Made by a program: the position numbers and the translations under genes | Origin: Paenibacillus tengchongensis | Lineage (GTDB): Bacteria; Bacillota; Bacilli; Paenibacillales; Paenibacillaceae | Direction: 5' to 3' | DNA: 64,000 nucleotides | NCBI RefSeq assembly: GCF_008973665.1 | Contig: NZ_WACP01000002.1 | Location: 1-64,000 of the forward strand | The notes under the pieces: model-generated | Told to the model about the DNA's origin: nothing | Seen by the model: the letters and a program-made list of their open reading frames with translations, nothing else | Database searches by the model: none | In this document: piece by piece, positions 47,894 through 56,119 of the stretch | How positions within the stretch are numbered: position 1 is the stretch's first letter | How the letters are laid out: each line of letters opens with the position of its first letter

Positions 47894-49167
47894 AGGAGAA
47901 AATCAAATCCTGGCTGCTTGCCCTGCTGGTCTTCGGCAGCCTGATTGAGAGCTATTATCTGATTTACCGGCTGCCGGGCAGCGATTCGGCGGTCATGTCG
48001 GAGAGCTTATACGTGAAGACAGACCATATGGGGCCGGAGCAGAACGTGGAGAATCTGCTGTATCCGGAACGAATGGTAATCCATATGGGTGAAAACCGGC
48101 ACACCTTATTCTATCCGGGTGCGGCCTTCTACGATCTGATTCTGAACCGGATTAAAGGACGCGGCTTTGAGAGTTTCCAGCGCCGGGCTGTACAGGATTT
48201 CGACTGGAACAAAATCCGCCGCGAGAATTCCGGCATTGAGCTGTCGTTCGGGGAAGGTATACCTGTAACGCTGCTGCAGCGGATCATGCAGCTGTCGCCG
48301 GACTCGCTGTTTGAGGGCGAGAGCATCAACCGGATATGGATTTACAACGGCAAGAATGACGCCAAGACCCATGCGGTATTCTTCAGTACCCGGGGGGACA
48401 TTGTGTATGAGGCAGCCAAAGCCGACCTGACGGTACAGGACGTGCAGCAGCATGTGGATTTCGGGCAGAATCTGACCCCGTACACTGTGGTCAACGATAC
48501 CTATTATGTACCCGAGTCGCCGCTGCAGCTGCTGGAGGTCGAACTGCCGATCGGTATGTATACCATTGAGCAAATGCAGAGCAATCTGTTCTTCGATGCC
48601 GGCAGTACCCGCTATATACCGGAGAAGGACGGCTCAAAAATCTACACCGACAGTAAACGCAGTCTGCAGGTCGATGAACAGAACTGGATGAGCTACAGCG
48701 ACCCGGCGGCCTTGCCGGCAGGGGAGAGCACGCCGGCCACCGATGCGCTGGAGGCTGTCGACTTCGTGAACGAGCATGGCGGGTGGAACGGGGAATACCG
48801 GCTGGCGACGGCCGAAGAAGACCGGCAGGAGGAGCGCAGCGTCGTCTTTCAGCAGTATTACGGATCTTACCCGATTGTGGGCAAGCCGGGACTGCGGTAC
48901 GGCGAGATCCAGCTTGAACTTCAGCAGGGCACCGTCTCTTCCTATGAACGCTCCCTGATTTATCTGGAAGAAGAGAAAGCGGTAAAGACCATTGCCCATT
49001 TGCCCGGCGGCGAGGAGCTGCGGACTAGGCTGAATGATCTGAATCTGACGCTGTCTATTAAGGATCTGACGCCTGCATACATGCCATCGCTGGACGTGGA
49101 CAAGCTGCAGCTTGTTCCGGTGTGGCAGGTTACCCTAAGTGACAACAGTACCGTAGTTCTGGATTAA
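47890..49167 (+). CDS. walH: WalRK regulatory protein WalH (YycH)
   Basis: A 425-residue protein with one N-terminal membrane helix (about 5-22) and a large extracytoplasmic YycH domain (YVKTDHMGPEQNVENLLYPERMVIHMGENR). With WalI it restrains WalK in B. subtilis. It starts at GTG 47890 inside the walK stop, with GGGAGGAG upstream. Confidence 0.92.
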   Translation: MKEKIKSWLLALLVFGSLIESYYLIYRLPGSDSAVMSESLYVKTDHMGPEQNVENLLYPERMVIHMGENRHTLFYPGAAFYDLILNRIKGRGFESFQRRAVQDFDWNKIRRENSGIELSFGEGIPVTLLQRIMQLSPDSLFEGESINRIWIYNGKNDAKTHAVFFSTRGDIVYEAAKADLTVQDVQQHVDFGQNLTPYTVVNDTYYVPESPLQLLEVELPIGMYTIEQMQSNLFFDAGSTRYIPEKDGSKIYTDSKRSLQVDEQNWMSYSDPAALPAGESTPATDALEAVDFVNEHGGWNGEYRLATAEEDRQEERSVVFQQYYGSYPIVGKPGLRYGEIQLELQQGTVSSYERSLIYLEEEKAVKTIAHLPGGEELRTRLNDLNLTLSIKDLTPAYMPSLDVDKLQLVPVWQVTLSDNSTVVLD

Positions 49168-49219
49168 TCCCCTGCATGGGGGCAGCTTTAAAATTCCAAT
49201 AGGGAGGAGGGGATGAGTA

Positions 49220-49963
49220 ATGGATTGGGGAAGAGCCAAGAGCGTGCTTATCTATGCGTTCCTTGTACTGAATCTGCTGCTGTGTTATCAGCTGTGGCTG
49301 GATCTGCGCGATCAGGCCAGTGCCAATCTGGACTTCACCTCCCTGTCGGAAGAAACGAAGGCCGTGATGGAGCAAAAGGGGATCCGGGTCTTGTGCCCGA
49401 TACCGGCCGCTACGCCGCAGCTGCCGCCGATCACCTACCGTTATTCCGGGGAGGAGCAGACCGCACCGCCGGTAGCATTGAAAGAGCCGGTGGACAGCGC
49501 CCTGATCTATTCTTCGTTTTCAGAGCTCAGCAAGCTGCTGGAGCCGGAGATTTCCGATATTGCCAATTACCGGTTCTACCAGAATGAGAGCGAGCCCGGA
49601 AAGCATGTGCTTCATCCCCTGGTCGACAACAAATGGCCCTTGTTCAGAGTAAAGCTGGAGCTGATTAACAGCGATCAGAAGATTGTAGCTTACCGCCATC
49701 CGCAAATTGAGCTCGGCGCGGCCGGGGGCGGAGATGAGGTCCAGAAGGTGCTGCCGGCATCCCAGGCGCTGAGCAGCCTGATTGAAAAATCTTTTCCGGC
49801 CGATTCGGTCGTCAATGCCATTGAGCTCGGCTATTACGGGGAGCTGTTTAATTCCGAGAGCCAGGTGGCTTCGCCGATGTGGCGGTTTATGCTGCAGGAT
49901 GGCAGCGCCTATTATGTAGATGCCATTACTGCGGACATCATTAGTCCCAAGACAACAGAGTAA
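49220..49963 (+). CDS. walI: WalRK regulatory protein WalI (YycI)
   Basis: A 247-residue bitopic protein starting MDWGRAKSVLIYAFLVLNLLL, the conserved YycI start and membrane helix, then an extracytoplasmic domain. The partner of WalH. The gap of 52 bp from walH holds its ribosome site (GGGAGGAGGGG). Confidence 0.92.
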   Translation: MDWGRAKSVLIYAFLVLNLLLCYQLWLDLRDQASANLDFTSLSEETKAVMEQKGIRVLCPIPAATPQLPPITYRYSGEEQTAPPVALKEPVDSALIYSSFSELSKLLEPEISDIANYRFYQNESEPGKHVLHPLVDNKWPLFRVKLELINSDQKIVAYRHPQIELGAAGGGDEVQKVLPASQALSSLIEKSFPADSVVNAIELGYYGELFNSESQVASPMWRFMLQDGSAYYVDAITADIISPKTTE

Positions 49964-49981
49964 AGGGAGCAGGAGAGGGAA

Positions 49982-50788
49982 ATGGGAATTTCGTTTACAA
50001 TACTGTCCAGCGGATCAACCGGGAATGCTACGGTGGTGCACAACGGGGAAACGACGCTGATGATTGACGCAGGGCTCAGCGCCAAGCGGATTGAGGAGCT
50101 GCTCGCTATGCGCGAGATGACCGGCCACAATATTGACGGCATTCTTGTGACCCATGAGCATTCGGACCATATCAAGGGGCTGGGGGCAATTGCCCGCAAG
50201 TATGACCTGCCGATCTATGCCAATTCGGGAACCTGGGGAGCGCTGGAGAAGGGCATCGGGAACATTCCCGAGCATAACCGGATCGTGCTGGAGACCGGCC
50301 AATACCGGGACTTCGGCAGCATGCGCGTAGAATCGTTCGCCATCTCCCATGATGCTGCGGAGCCGGTGGGGTACAATTTCTATGACGGCAAAGAGAAGCT
50401 TTGCGTAGCCACAGATCTCGGCTATGTCAGCGATAAAGTGCGGACGGCGATGGAGGGCTCTGATGTGCTGGTGCTTGAGGCCAACCACGATATCGAAATG
50501 CTGCGGATGGGCCGTTATCCATGGAACACCAAACGGCGGATTCTCGGCGATCTTGGACATCTTTCAAACGATGCAGCCGGTGCGGTGCTCAGCGAGATCC
50601 TGACGGGGCGCACCAAGCGTACCTACCTCGCCCATTTAAGCCGTGACCACAACATGATGGAGCTGGCCAAAATGTCCGTGCGCGGAGGCATGGAGGACAG
50701 GGGATGCTTCTACAAGGACAGCGAGTTTAAACTGTGCGATACATTCTATGATCAGCCTACGCCATGGGATAAGGTGAGCCAATCATAA
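49982..50788 (+). CDS. walJ: metallo-beta-lactamase fold hydrolase WalJ (YycJ)
   Basis: A 268-residue MBL-fold enzyme. The metal motif is HEHSDHIKG, with further ligands at FAISHDAAEP, ATDLGY and LAHLSRDHN. It is the last gene of the wal operon. YycJ orthologues have been linked to mismatch repair and to coordinating wall synthesis with replication. Its last 32 bp overlap a convergent small gene. Confidence 0.94.
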   Translation: MGISFTILSSGSTGNATVVHNGETTLMIDAGLSAKRIEELLAMREMTGHNIDGILVTHEHSDHIKGLGAIARKYDLPIYANSGTWGALEKGIGNIPEHNRIVLETGQYRDFGSMRVESFAISHDAAEPVGYNFYDGKEKLCVATDLGYVSDKVRTAMEGSDVLVLEANHDIEMLRMGRYPWNTKRRILGDLGHLSNDAAGAVLSEILTGRTKRTYLAHLSRDHNMMELAKMSVRGGMEDRGCFYKDSEFKLCDTFYDQPTPWDKVSQS

Positions 50789-50963
50789 GCCGGTCTGTTT
50801 CGGTGATTCTTTGCTCCAGCTCCTGACGCGAAATCAGGCCTTTCTCAATCATCAGTTCAATTAAGGCACTTTGGACCACGATCAGCTGGTAATGTTCATC
50901 CTTCAGATCGCCAAGCTTGCCGATAAACTGAACCAAATCCATACTGGTGGAAAATGAGTCCAT
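50757..50963 (-). CDS. small hypothetical protein, convergent with walJ
   Basis: A 68-residue protein with no family I recognise. It is mostly helical and leucine/isoleucine-rich (MDLVQFIGKLGDLKDEHYQL, VQSALIELMIEKGLISRQEL), hinting at a helix pair or dimer. A strong AAGGAGG 7 nt before the ATG supports a real gene. It is head-on to replication and overlaps the walJ 3' end by 32 bp, with no terminator between. Confidence 0.72.
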   Translation of the reverse strand: MDSFSTSMDLVQFIGKLGDLKDEHYQLIVVQSALIELMIEKGLISRQELEQRITETDRLMIGSPYPMA

Positions 50964-51335
50964 AATTAAACCTCCTTTTCGAAATAACGTTAAGCGTTGT
51001 TACAGGAATTTACCGGTATTTTCCGAAAAACAATAGTCGGGAAGCGCAACCTGCTGTGATACAATCAGGTAGAAAGATCCTGTGCCAAAATTTCGTGCAA
51101 TTCTTCTAATATGTATTGTAGTCTTTGAAGCTGCAAAATATTCCGCTCAAAAGCTAGCAATTTCGCTGTCCTTGCCGCTGGCAGAAGATTTCCTGCGCGT
51201 AGGCATTCATCCCGTTTATGGTGAATGATTAGTAGAACATTTTGACGCTGCCGGCAGTCTATAGGAGAAGCGGGAAGCACAGTTGCTTGGCGTTCAATGA
51301 TGAATGCGTATGGCCATAGAGGGGAGAGGTTAAGG
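50964..51335 (+). other. gap between the small minus-strand gene and htrA
   Basis: An extended -10 (TGATACAAT, 51057-51065) could start the htrA transcript with a leader of about 260 nt. Within it a 48-codon frame runs from GTG 51082 to TGA 51226, with a hydrophobic N-terminal half (RAILLICIVVFEAAKYS). Its ribosome site is poor, so I do not call it a gene. Confidence 0.35.
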
Positions 51336-52580
51336 TTGGGACTGTTTGACGACGATTTCTATTCTACGAAGGTATCGCGGCGAACCAGCAAAAGGCAGGA
51401 GACACCTGGATACGGCAACAGCCGCGGCTGGTCGCGCAGTGAACGCAGAGGTCTCGCGACCTGGCAGGTATCGGTCATCAGCTCCGTAGTCAGTGCAGTG
51501 GTCGCTGTACTGCTGTTCGGGCTGGTCACAGGAGATCTGACCCGGGAGGAGCCGGAGGCGGCTGTTCCGGTAGCCAGCCAGGCGGTCAGCGCCCAGGACC
51601 CCTTTGAGCGGCTTGTTCAGGCTGCGGCGGTTGTCCGTCCTGCGGTCGTCAGCATTATTAATCATAAAGAAGACAACGAGGAACTGAATATTCTCGACGA
51701 GTCCGCACTGGGCTCAGGCGTAATATATAGCAAAGACGATAAGAAGGCCCTAATTATCACTAATAATCATGTCATAGAGGGTTCCGGCAGCCTGGAAGTA
51801 GTTACGGTGGATGGAGAAACGCACAAAGCCGAGCTGGTCGGCACGGATAAAGTCACCGATATCGCTGTGCTGTCGGTGGATGCTAAGGGCATTAATACGG
51901 TAGCCCAGATCGGGGATTCCTCCCAGCTGCGCTTCGGCGAGACGGTCATTGCCATCGGCAATCCGCTCGGACTGGGGGACTCGCTTACATCCGGCATTGT
52001 CAGCTATACCGAGCGGACCATTCCGGTGTCACTGAATCAGGACGGTGTGTACGACTGGGAGCAGGCGGTCATTCAGACCGATGCCGCCATCAATGAAGGC
52101 AACAGCGGCGGCGCATTGGTCGACCTCGACGGCAAGCTGATCGGCATCAACACGATGAAGATTTCCGACACTGGCGTCGAGGGGCTCGGGTTCGCGATTC
52201 CCGTCAATCATGTAATAGAGACGGCTGATGAGCTGGTGAAGAGTGGCAGGATTGCCCGTTCTTATCTCGGCGTATACTCAGTTGATCTGAACAATCCTTA
52301 TGTGCCGCTGGCAGATGATCAGATCAAAGAGCTTAATCTTCCCGGCAGCGTCAAGGATGGCGTGGTCGTTCTGGATTCGGTGGGGCCGGCGAAGGAAGCG
52401 GGCCTTCAGTTCAACGATGTCATTACCAAGTTTGATGACACGCCGATTACCTCCACGCTGTCTTTGCGCAAATACCTGTACGAGCAGACGAAGATCGGCG
52501 ATGAGCTGAAGATCACCTTTTACCGCAATGGCGAGCCGCATCAGGTGACAGTGAAACTTCTGGAGAAGCCGCAGGAATAA
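51336..52580 (+). CDS. htrA: HtrA-type serine protease with PDZ domain
   Basis: A 414-residue membrane-anchored protease (B. subtilis HtrC/YycK position). A cytoplasmic Arg-rich start and one membrane helix (about 43-64) precede a trypsin-like domain. The triad is His145 (TNNHVI), Asp175 (VTDIAVL) and Ser257 (GNSGGAL), and a single PDZ domain follows (about 305-400). It degrades or refolds damaged exported proteins. I start at TTG 51336 with GAGAGG 6 nt upstream; an ATG 13 codons earlier lacks a ribosome site. Confidence 0.92.
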   Translation: MGLFDDDFYSTKVSRRTSKRQETPGYGNSRGWSRSERRGLATWQVSVISSVVSAVVAVLLFGLVTGDLTREEPEAAVPVASQAVSAQDPFERLVQAAAVVRPAVVSIINHKEDNEELNILDESALGSGVIYSKDDKKALIITNNHVIEGSGSLEVVTVDGETHKAELVGTDKVTDIAVLSVDAKGINTVAQIGDSSQLRFGETVIAIGNPLGLGDSLTSGIVSYTERTIPVSLNQDGVYDWEQAVIQTDAAINEGNSGGALVDLDGKLIGINTMKISDTGVEGLGFAIPVNHVIETADELVKSGRIARSYLGVYSVDLNNPYVPLADDQIKELNLPGSVKDGVVVLDSVGPAKEAGLQFNDVITKFDDTPITSTLSLRKYLYEQTKIGDELKITFYRNGEPHQVTVKLLEKPQE

Positions 52581-52614
52581 AAGCGGGAAACGGCGTATAT
52601 AATAACAAAGCAGC

Positions 52615-52646
52615 GGGCCGGCTGGAACCAGCCGGCCCGAACTTTT
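52615..52646 (+). terminator. terminator after htrA
   Basis: GGGCCGGCTGG pairs perfectly with its complement around AA; the tail is GAACTTTT. Confidence 0.85.
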
Positions 52647-52839
52647 CGCTAAGCTTGTTTCAAAGCATGCCGGGCAGGGTAATTAAGAAATATGGGTTGA
52701 TAATATGTTTCTGATAGCATTTACATTGTCAAAACAACCTAATCAGAACATAAACGTAGAAAACCGGAAAGCCAGCTTGCCTTTGTTATTGAGGTGTGGT
52801 AACATGAGAATAATCGTAGTGTTGATACCTAATTCTCGT

Positions 52840-52893
52840 ATTGAAAAGGGCTGTCAAATGCTTACAACCCTTTTCAATGTGTGAATTTTTTCT
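52840..52893 (+). promoter_or_regulatory. long hairpin with T run in the cold-shock gene leader
   Basis: ATTGAAAAGGG (52840-52850) pairs perfectly with CCCTTTTCAAT (52868-52878), and an inner TGT pairs with ACA after one mismatch. A T run follows (52886-52891). It lies 53 nt before the csp start. It is either an intrinsic terminator for an upstream RNA or a conditional attenuator in the csp leader. No gene is seen in 52647-52945. Confidence 0.7.
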
Positions 52894-52945
52894 TTGTCTG
52901 AAGATAAAAAGAACATATTAATTTAAATTTGTGGAGGTAACACAC

Positions 52946-53146
52946 ATGCAAACAGGTACAGTTAAATGGTTCAACGCAGAGAAAGGTTTCGGATTCATCG
53001 AAGTTGAAGGCGGAAGCGACGTATTCGTTCACTTCAGCGCAATCGTCGGCGACGGATTCAAAACTTTGGACGAAGGCCAACGCGTTGAATTCAACGTTGT
53101 TCAAGGCAACCGTGGACCACAAGCCGAAAACGTTGTAAAACTGTAA
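52946..53146 (+). CDS. cold-shock protein (CspA/CspB family)
   Basis: A 66-residue single cold-shock domain: [21 protein letters not shown] (RNP1) and DVFVHFSAI (RNP2). It is an RNA/ssDNA chaperone. Codon choice is strongly biased (GAA, CGT, GGC, AAC), as in highly expressed genes. GGAGGT lies 8 nt before ATG 52946. A long leader with a hairpin precedes it. Confidence 0.96.
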   Translation: MQTGTVKWFNAEKGFGFIEVEGGSDVFVHFSAIVGDGFKTLDEGQRVEFNVVQGNRGPQAENVVKL

Positions 53147-53157
53147 TAATAGAAGGA

Positions 53158-53189
53158 ACCGCCCCGCTTCAAGCGGGGCGGTCTTTTTG
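53158..53189 (+). terminator. terminator after the cold-shock gene
   Basis: ACCGCCCCGCTT pairs with AAGCGGGGCGGT, followed by CTTTTTG. Confidence 0.92.
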
Positions 53190-53254
53190 TATACCACAAC
53201 CCGCTTTGCCCGGCTCATAAAGTCACAGGCGGAGTACAGGAGGGAGGATCGGCA

Positions 53255-53485
53255 ATGAACTACCGAAAAAAGCCTTTGGAGGAAATACCGGAAGTGGATA
53301 CAGCGATCTGGTCCTGCACCAATGACGGCTGTAACGGATGGATGAGGGATAACTTTGTGTTCGAAGAAACACCAGTCTGCCCCCTTTGTCATGCCCCTAT
53401 GGTTCGCAGCACGAAGATGCTGCCCCAATTGCTGAATTCAAGCGGCGATTCCAAAACGCAGAAGAAAGGCATTTCCATTACCTGA
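53255..53485 (+). CDS. cold-inducible YdjO-like zinc-ribbon protein
   Basis: A 76-residue protein with a probable zinc ribbon: CTNDGC (C-x4-C) and CPLC (C-x2-C), plus the conserved NGWMRDNF. It matches the YdjO family, which is cold-inducible in B. subtilis. Its position next to a csp gene fits. GGGAGG lies 8 nt before the ATG. Confidence 0.82.
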   Translation: MNYRKKPLEEIPEVDTAIWSCTNDGCNGWMRDNFVFEETPVCPLCHAPMVRSTKMLPQLLNSSGDSKTQKKGISIT

Positions 53486-53529
53486 CTGCAACCCTTATAA
53501 TAAAAAAACTGCATAGTCTGTGAAATTAT

Positions 53530-53560
53530 GGGATGGTCATAAAACCGTCTCATTTTTTTT
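53530..53560 (+). terminator. terminator after the YdjO-like gene
   Basis: GGGATGGT pairs with ACCGTCTC (two G-T pairs) around CATAAA, followed by eight T. Confidence 0.8.
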
Positions 53561-53577
53561 GCTTTCTAAACACAATA

Positions 53578-53595
53578 TTGTGACATTTGTCACAA
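53578..53595. promoter_or_regulatory. cyd operator 1 (Rex- or Fnr-type palindrome)
   Basis: TTGTGACATTTGTCACAA is a perfect-armed palindrome. It fits the Fnr/CRP form TGTGA-N6-TCACA exactly and the Rex form TTGTGAA-N4-TTCACAA at 12 of 14 positions. Its centre is about 53 bp upstream of the second operator. Confidence 0.78.
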
Positions 53596-53626
53596 ATTTA
53601 TTATTTTTAGCCCCGAAATACGGGTG

Positions 53627-53632
53627 TATAAT
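53627..53632 (+). promoter_or_regulatory. cydA promoter -10
   Basis: TATAAT at 53627-53632, directly preceded by TG. No recognisable -35 lies 17 bp upstream (TTTTTA), which suggests activator help. The predicted start is near 53639. Confidence 0.65.
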
Positions 53633-53647
53633 GTGATAATTATCACA
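53632..53647. promoter_or_regulatory. cyd operator 2 overlapping the transcription start
   Basis: TGTGATAATTATCACA is a perfect 16-bp palindrome of the form TGTGA-N6-TCACA. It overlaps the last base of the -10 and the predicted start, where a bound protein would block RNA polymerase. Confidence 0.78.
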
Positions 53648-53709
53648 CTTTACCTGTTAATCTTTTGACAGAATAGACATATGAAATGGGGAGAAGGAAG
53701 GGGAGCAGT

Positions 53710-55116
53710 ATGGATACAGTAATGCTGTCACGCATCCAGTTTGCGTCGACGACGATTTTTCATTATTTCTTTGTACCGGTATCGATCGGACTTGCGCTCA
53801 TCATCGCAATTATGGAGACCATGTATGTCCGCAAAGGCAACGAAGAGTACAAGAGAATGGCACAGTTTTGGGGAAAGCTGTTTCTCATTAACTTTGCAGT
53901 AGGTGTAGTAACAGGGATTCTTCAGGAGTTCCAGTTCGGAATGAACTGGTCGGATTATTCCCGCTTTGTAGGTGACGTCTTTGGTGCACCGCTGGCGGTA
54001 GAAGCGCTGCTTGCCTTCTTCCTGGAATCAACGTTTATTGGTATCTGGATTTTCGGCTGGGACAAAGTTTCGAAGAAGGTGCATCTCTTGTCGATCTGGC
54101 TCGTAGCCTTCGGCACGATGCTGTCGGCCTTCTGGATTCTGACCGCCAATTCGTTCATGCAGCATCCGGTGGGCTTTGAAATGAACAACGGCCGTGCCGA
54201 AATGAACGACATCTTTGCTCTGATTACGAACGGACAATTACTGGTGGAGTTCCCGCATACGGTGCTGGCTGCCTATGCTACAGGCGCTTTCCTGGTAACA
54301 GGCATCAGTGCATATAAGCTGCTCAAGAAGCAGGATGTTCCATTTTTCAGAAAATCATTTGAAATTGCCGCTATCGTCGGGATTGTCTCTTCGATTGGTG
54401 TAGCCGTTGCCGGCCATGCCCAGGCGCAATATCTGGTAGAAACCCAGCCGATGAAAATGGCGGCTTCCGAAGGTCTATGGGAAGACAGCGGTGACCCGGC
54501 GGCCTGGACCGTTATCGCCAATATCGATCCTGACAATAAATCAAACAGCGGGGAGATCAAGATCCCGTATATGCTGAGCTTCCTCTCCTACAGCAAGTTC
54601 TCCGGTGATGTCAAAGGGATGAACACGCTGCAGGCGGAATATGAACAGCAGTATGGCCCGGGGAACTATATCCCGCCGGTACGGACCACCTTCTGGAGCT
54701 TCCGGATTATGGTCGCTGCCGGATCGCTGATGGTTGTGCTGGGCCTGTATGCCATGTTCCTGATGTGGCGTAAGAAGATGGACCGTCCGAATACGTGGTT
54801 TATGCGCTTCATGCTGTGGGGACTGCTCCTGCCGCCGATTGCCAATACTTCGGGCTGGATTATGACCGAAATCGGCCGCCAGCCATGGACGGTGTTTGGA
54901 CTGATGACAACGGAAGACAGTGTATCGCCGAATGTGACTGCAGGTCAGGTGCTGTTCTCGGTCATTTCTTTTACAGCTATCTACGCTATTCTCGGCGCGG
55001 TGCTGATTGGACTCTTCATCAAAGTGATCAAAAAAGGCCCTTATGCCATGGATAACGATCATGGCGTAGCGCATGATCCATACAACAAGGAGGGATCGTC
55101 GCATGCTTTCTCTTAA
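53710..55116 (+). CDS. cydA: cytochrome bd ubiquinol/menaquinol oxidase subunit I
   Basis: A 468-residue multi-helix protein. His18 (TTIFHYFFVPVSIG) is the family's high-spin haem ligand. EIGRQPWTVFGLM marks the Q-loop/helix boundary. The length is the short Q-loop Bacillus type. It reduces oxygen at low tension. I start at ATG 53710 with AGGGGAG 4-5 nt upstream; an in-frame start 8 codons earlier lacks support. Confidence 0.96.
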   Translation: MDTVMLSRIQFASTTIFHYFFVPVSIGLALIIAIMETMYVRKGNEEYKRMAQFWGKLFLINFAVGVVTGILQEFQFGMNWSDYSRFVGDVFGAPLAVEALLAFFLESTFIGIWIFGWDKVSKKVHLLSIWLVAFGTMLSAFWILTANSFMQHPVGFEMNNGRAEMNDIFALITNGQLLVEFPHTVLAAYATGAFLVTGISAYKLLKKQDVPFFRKSFEIAAIVGIVSSIGVAVAGHAQAQYLVETQPMKMAASEGLWEDSGDPAAWTVIANIDPDNKSNSGEIKIPYMLSFLSYSKFSGDVKGMNTLQAEYEQQYGPGNYIPPVRTTFWSFRIMVAAGSLMVVLGLYAMFLMWRKKMDRPNTWFMRFMLWGLLLPPIANTSGWIMTEIGRQPWTVFGLMTTEDSVSPNVTAGQVLFSVISFTAIYAILGAVLIGLFIKVIKKGPYAMDNDHGVAHDPYNKEGSSHAFS

Positions 55117-56119
55117 TGAACTTTGGTTCGTACTGATTGCCGTACTGTTTATCGGATTCTTTTTCCTGGAAGGCTTCGATTTCGGCGTAGGGATGGAAAC
55201 GCAAATTCTCGCCAAGAATGATACCGAGCGCCGGGTGCTGATTAACTCGATCGGTCCGTTCTGGGATGCCAATGAAGTCTGGCTGCTGACGGGGGCAGGC
55301 GCGATGTTTGCCGCTTTTCCGAACTGGTACGCAACGCTGTTCAGCGGCTTCTATATTCCGTTTGTCTTTGCCCTGCTGGCGCTGATTGCCCGCGGTGTGG
55401 CCTTTGAATTCAGAGGCAAGCGGGATTCGCTGGCCTGGAAGAGAACCTGGGATGCCTGCATCTTCTTCGGCAGCCTGCTGCCGCCGTTCCTGCTCGCCGT
55501 CGTATTCGCCAGCTTCATCAAGGGGCTGCCGATCGACGCCGATATGCAAATGCATGCCGGATTCTTCGATATCGTGAACGGATATACGGTTGTGGCCGGT
55601 ATCACCGTTGTCCTGCTGTGCCTGGTGCATGGCCTGATGTTCACCACGCTGCGGACGTTCGGCGATCTGCAGGCGCGGGCACGCAAGCTGGCGCGGACGC
55701 TGCTGCTGCCGCTGGCTGCACTGCTAGTCATTTTTGTAGCCATGACGTACTTCATGACCGACATCTTCGAGCAGCGCGGAGCCCTGCTGTGGGTGCTGGT
55801 GGTGCTGGGCATTGCCGCCTTTGTACTGTCCGGTTACTTCATGAGCAAGAAGAGAGACGGCTGGGCGTTCGGCATGACGGGAGCGGTGATGGCCTTGTCA
55901 GTACTGTCCATCTTCGTGGGACTCTTCCCGCGGGTAATGATCAGCTCGATCGATCAGGCATTCAACCTGACGATTACTAACGCCGCCTCCGGCCACTATT
56001 CGCTGAAGGTGATGACGATTGTAGCGCTGTCGCTGCTGCCGTTCGTGTTGGGCTATCAGATTTGGAGTTATTTCATTTTCCATAAACGGGTTCACGAGAA
56101 GGAGCATCTGGAATACTGA
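55103..56119 (+). CDS. cydB: cytochrome bd oxidase subunit II
   Basis: A 338-residue membrane subunit starting MLSLNELWFVLIAVLFIGFFFLEGFDFGVG, with GPFWDANEVWLLTGAGAMFAAFP. It overlaps cydA by 14 bp and uses AAGGAGG 9 nt upstream. The stop overlaps the cydD start by 1 nt (TGATG). Confidence 0.96.
   Translation: MLSLNELWFVLIAVLFIGFFFLEGFDFGVGMETQILAKNDTERRVLINSIGPFWDANEVWLLTGAGAMFAAFPNWYATLFSGFYIPFVFALLALIARGVAFEFRGKRDSLAWKRTWDACIFFGSLLPPFLLAVVFASFIKGLPIDADMQMHAGFFDIVNGYTVVAGITVVLLCLVHGLMFTTLRTFGDLQARARKLARTLLLPLAALLVIFVAMTYFMTDIFEQRGALLWVLVVLGIAAFVLSGYFMSKKRDGWAFGMTGAVMALSVLSIFVGLFPRVMISSIDQAFNLTITNAASGHYSLKVMTIVALSLLPFVLGYQIWSYFIFHKRVHEKEHLEY

Noticed and set aside
51065..51280. A 71-codon minus-strand frame upstream of htrA
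   Set aside because: No ribosome site, no promoter and no recognisable features.
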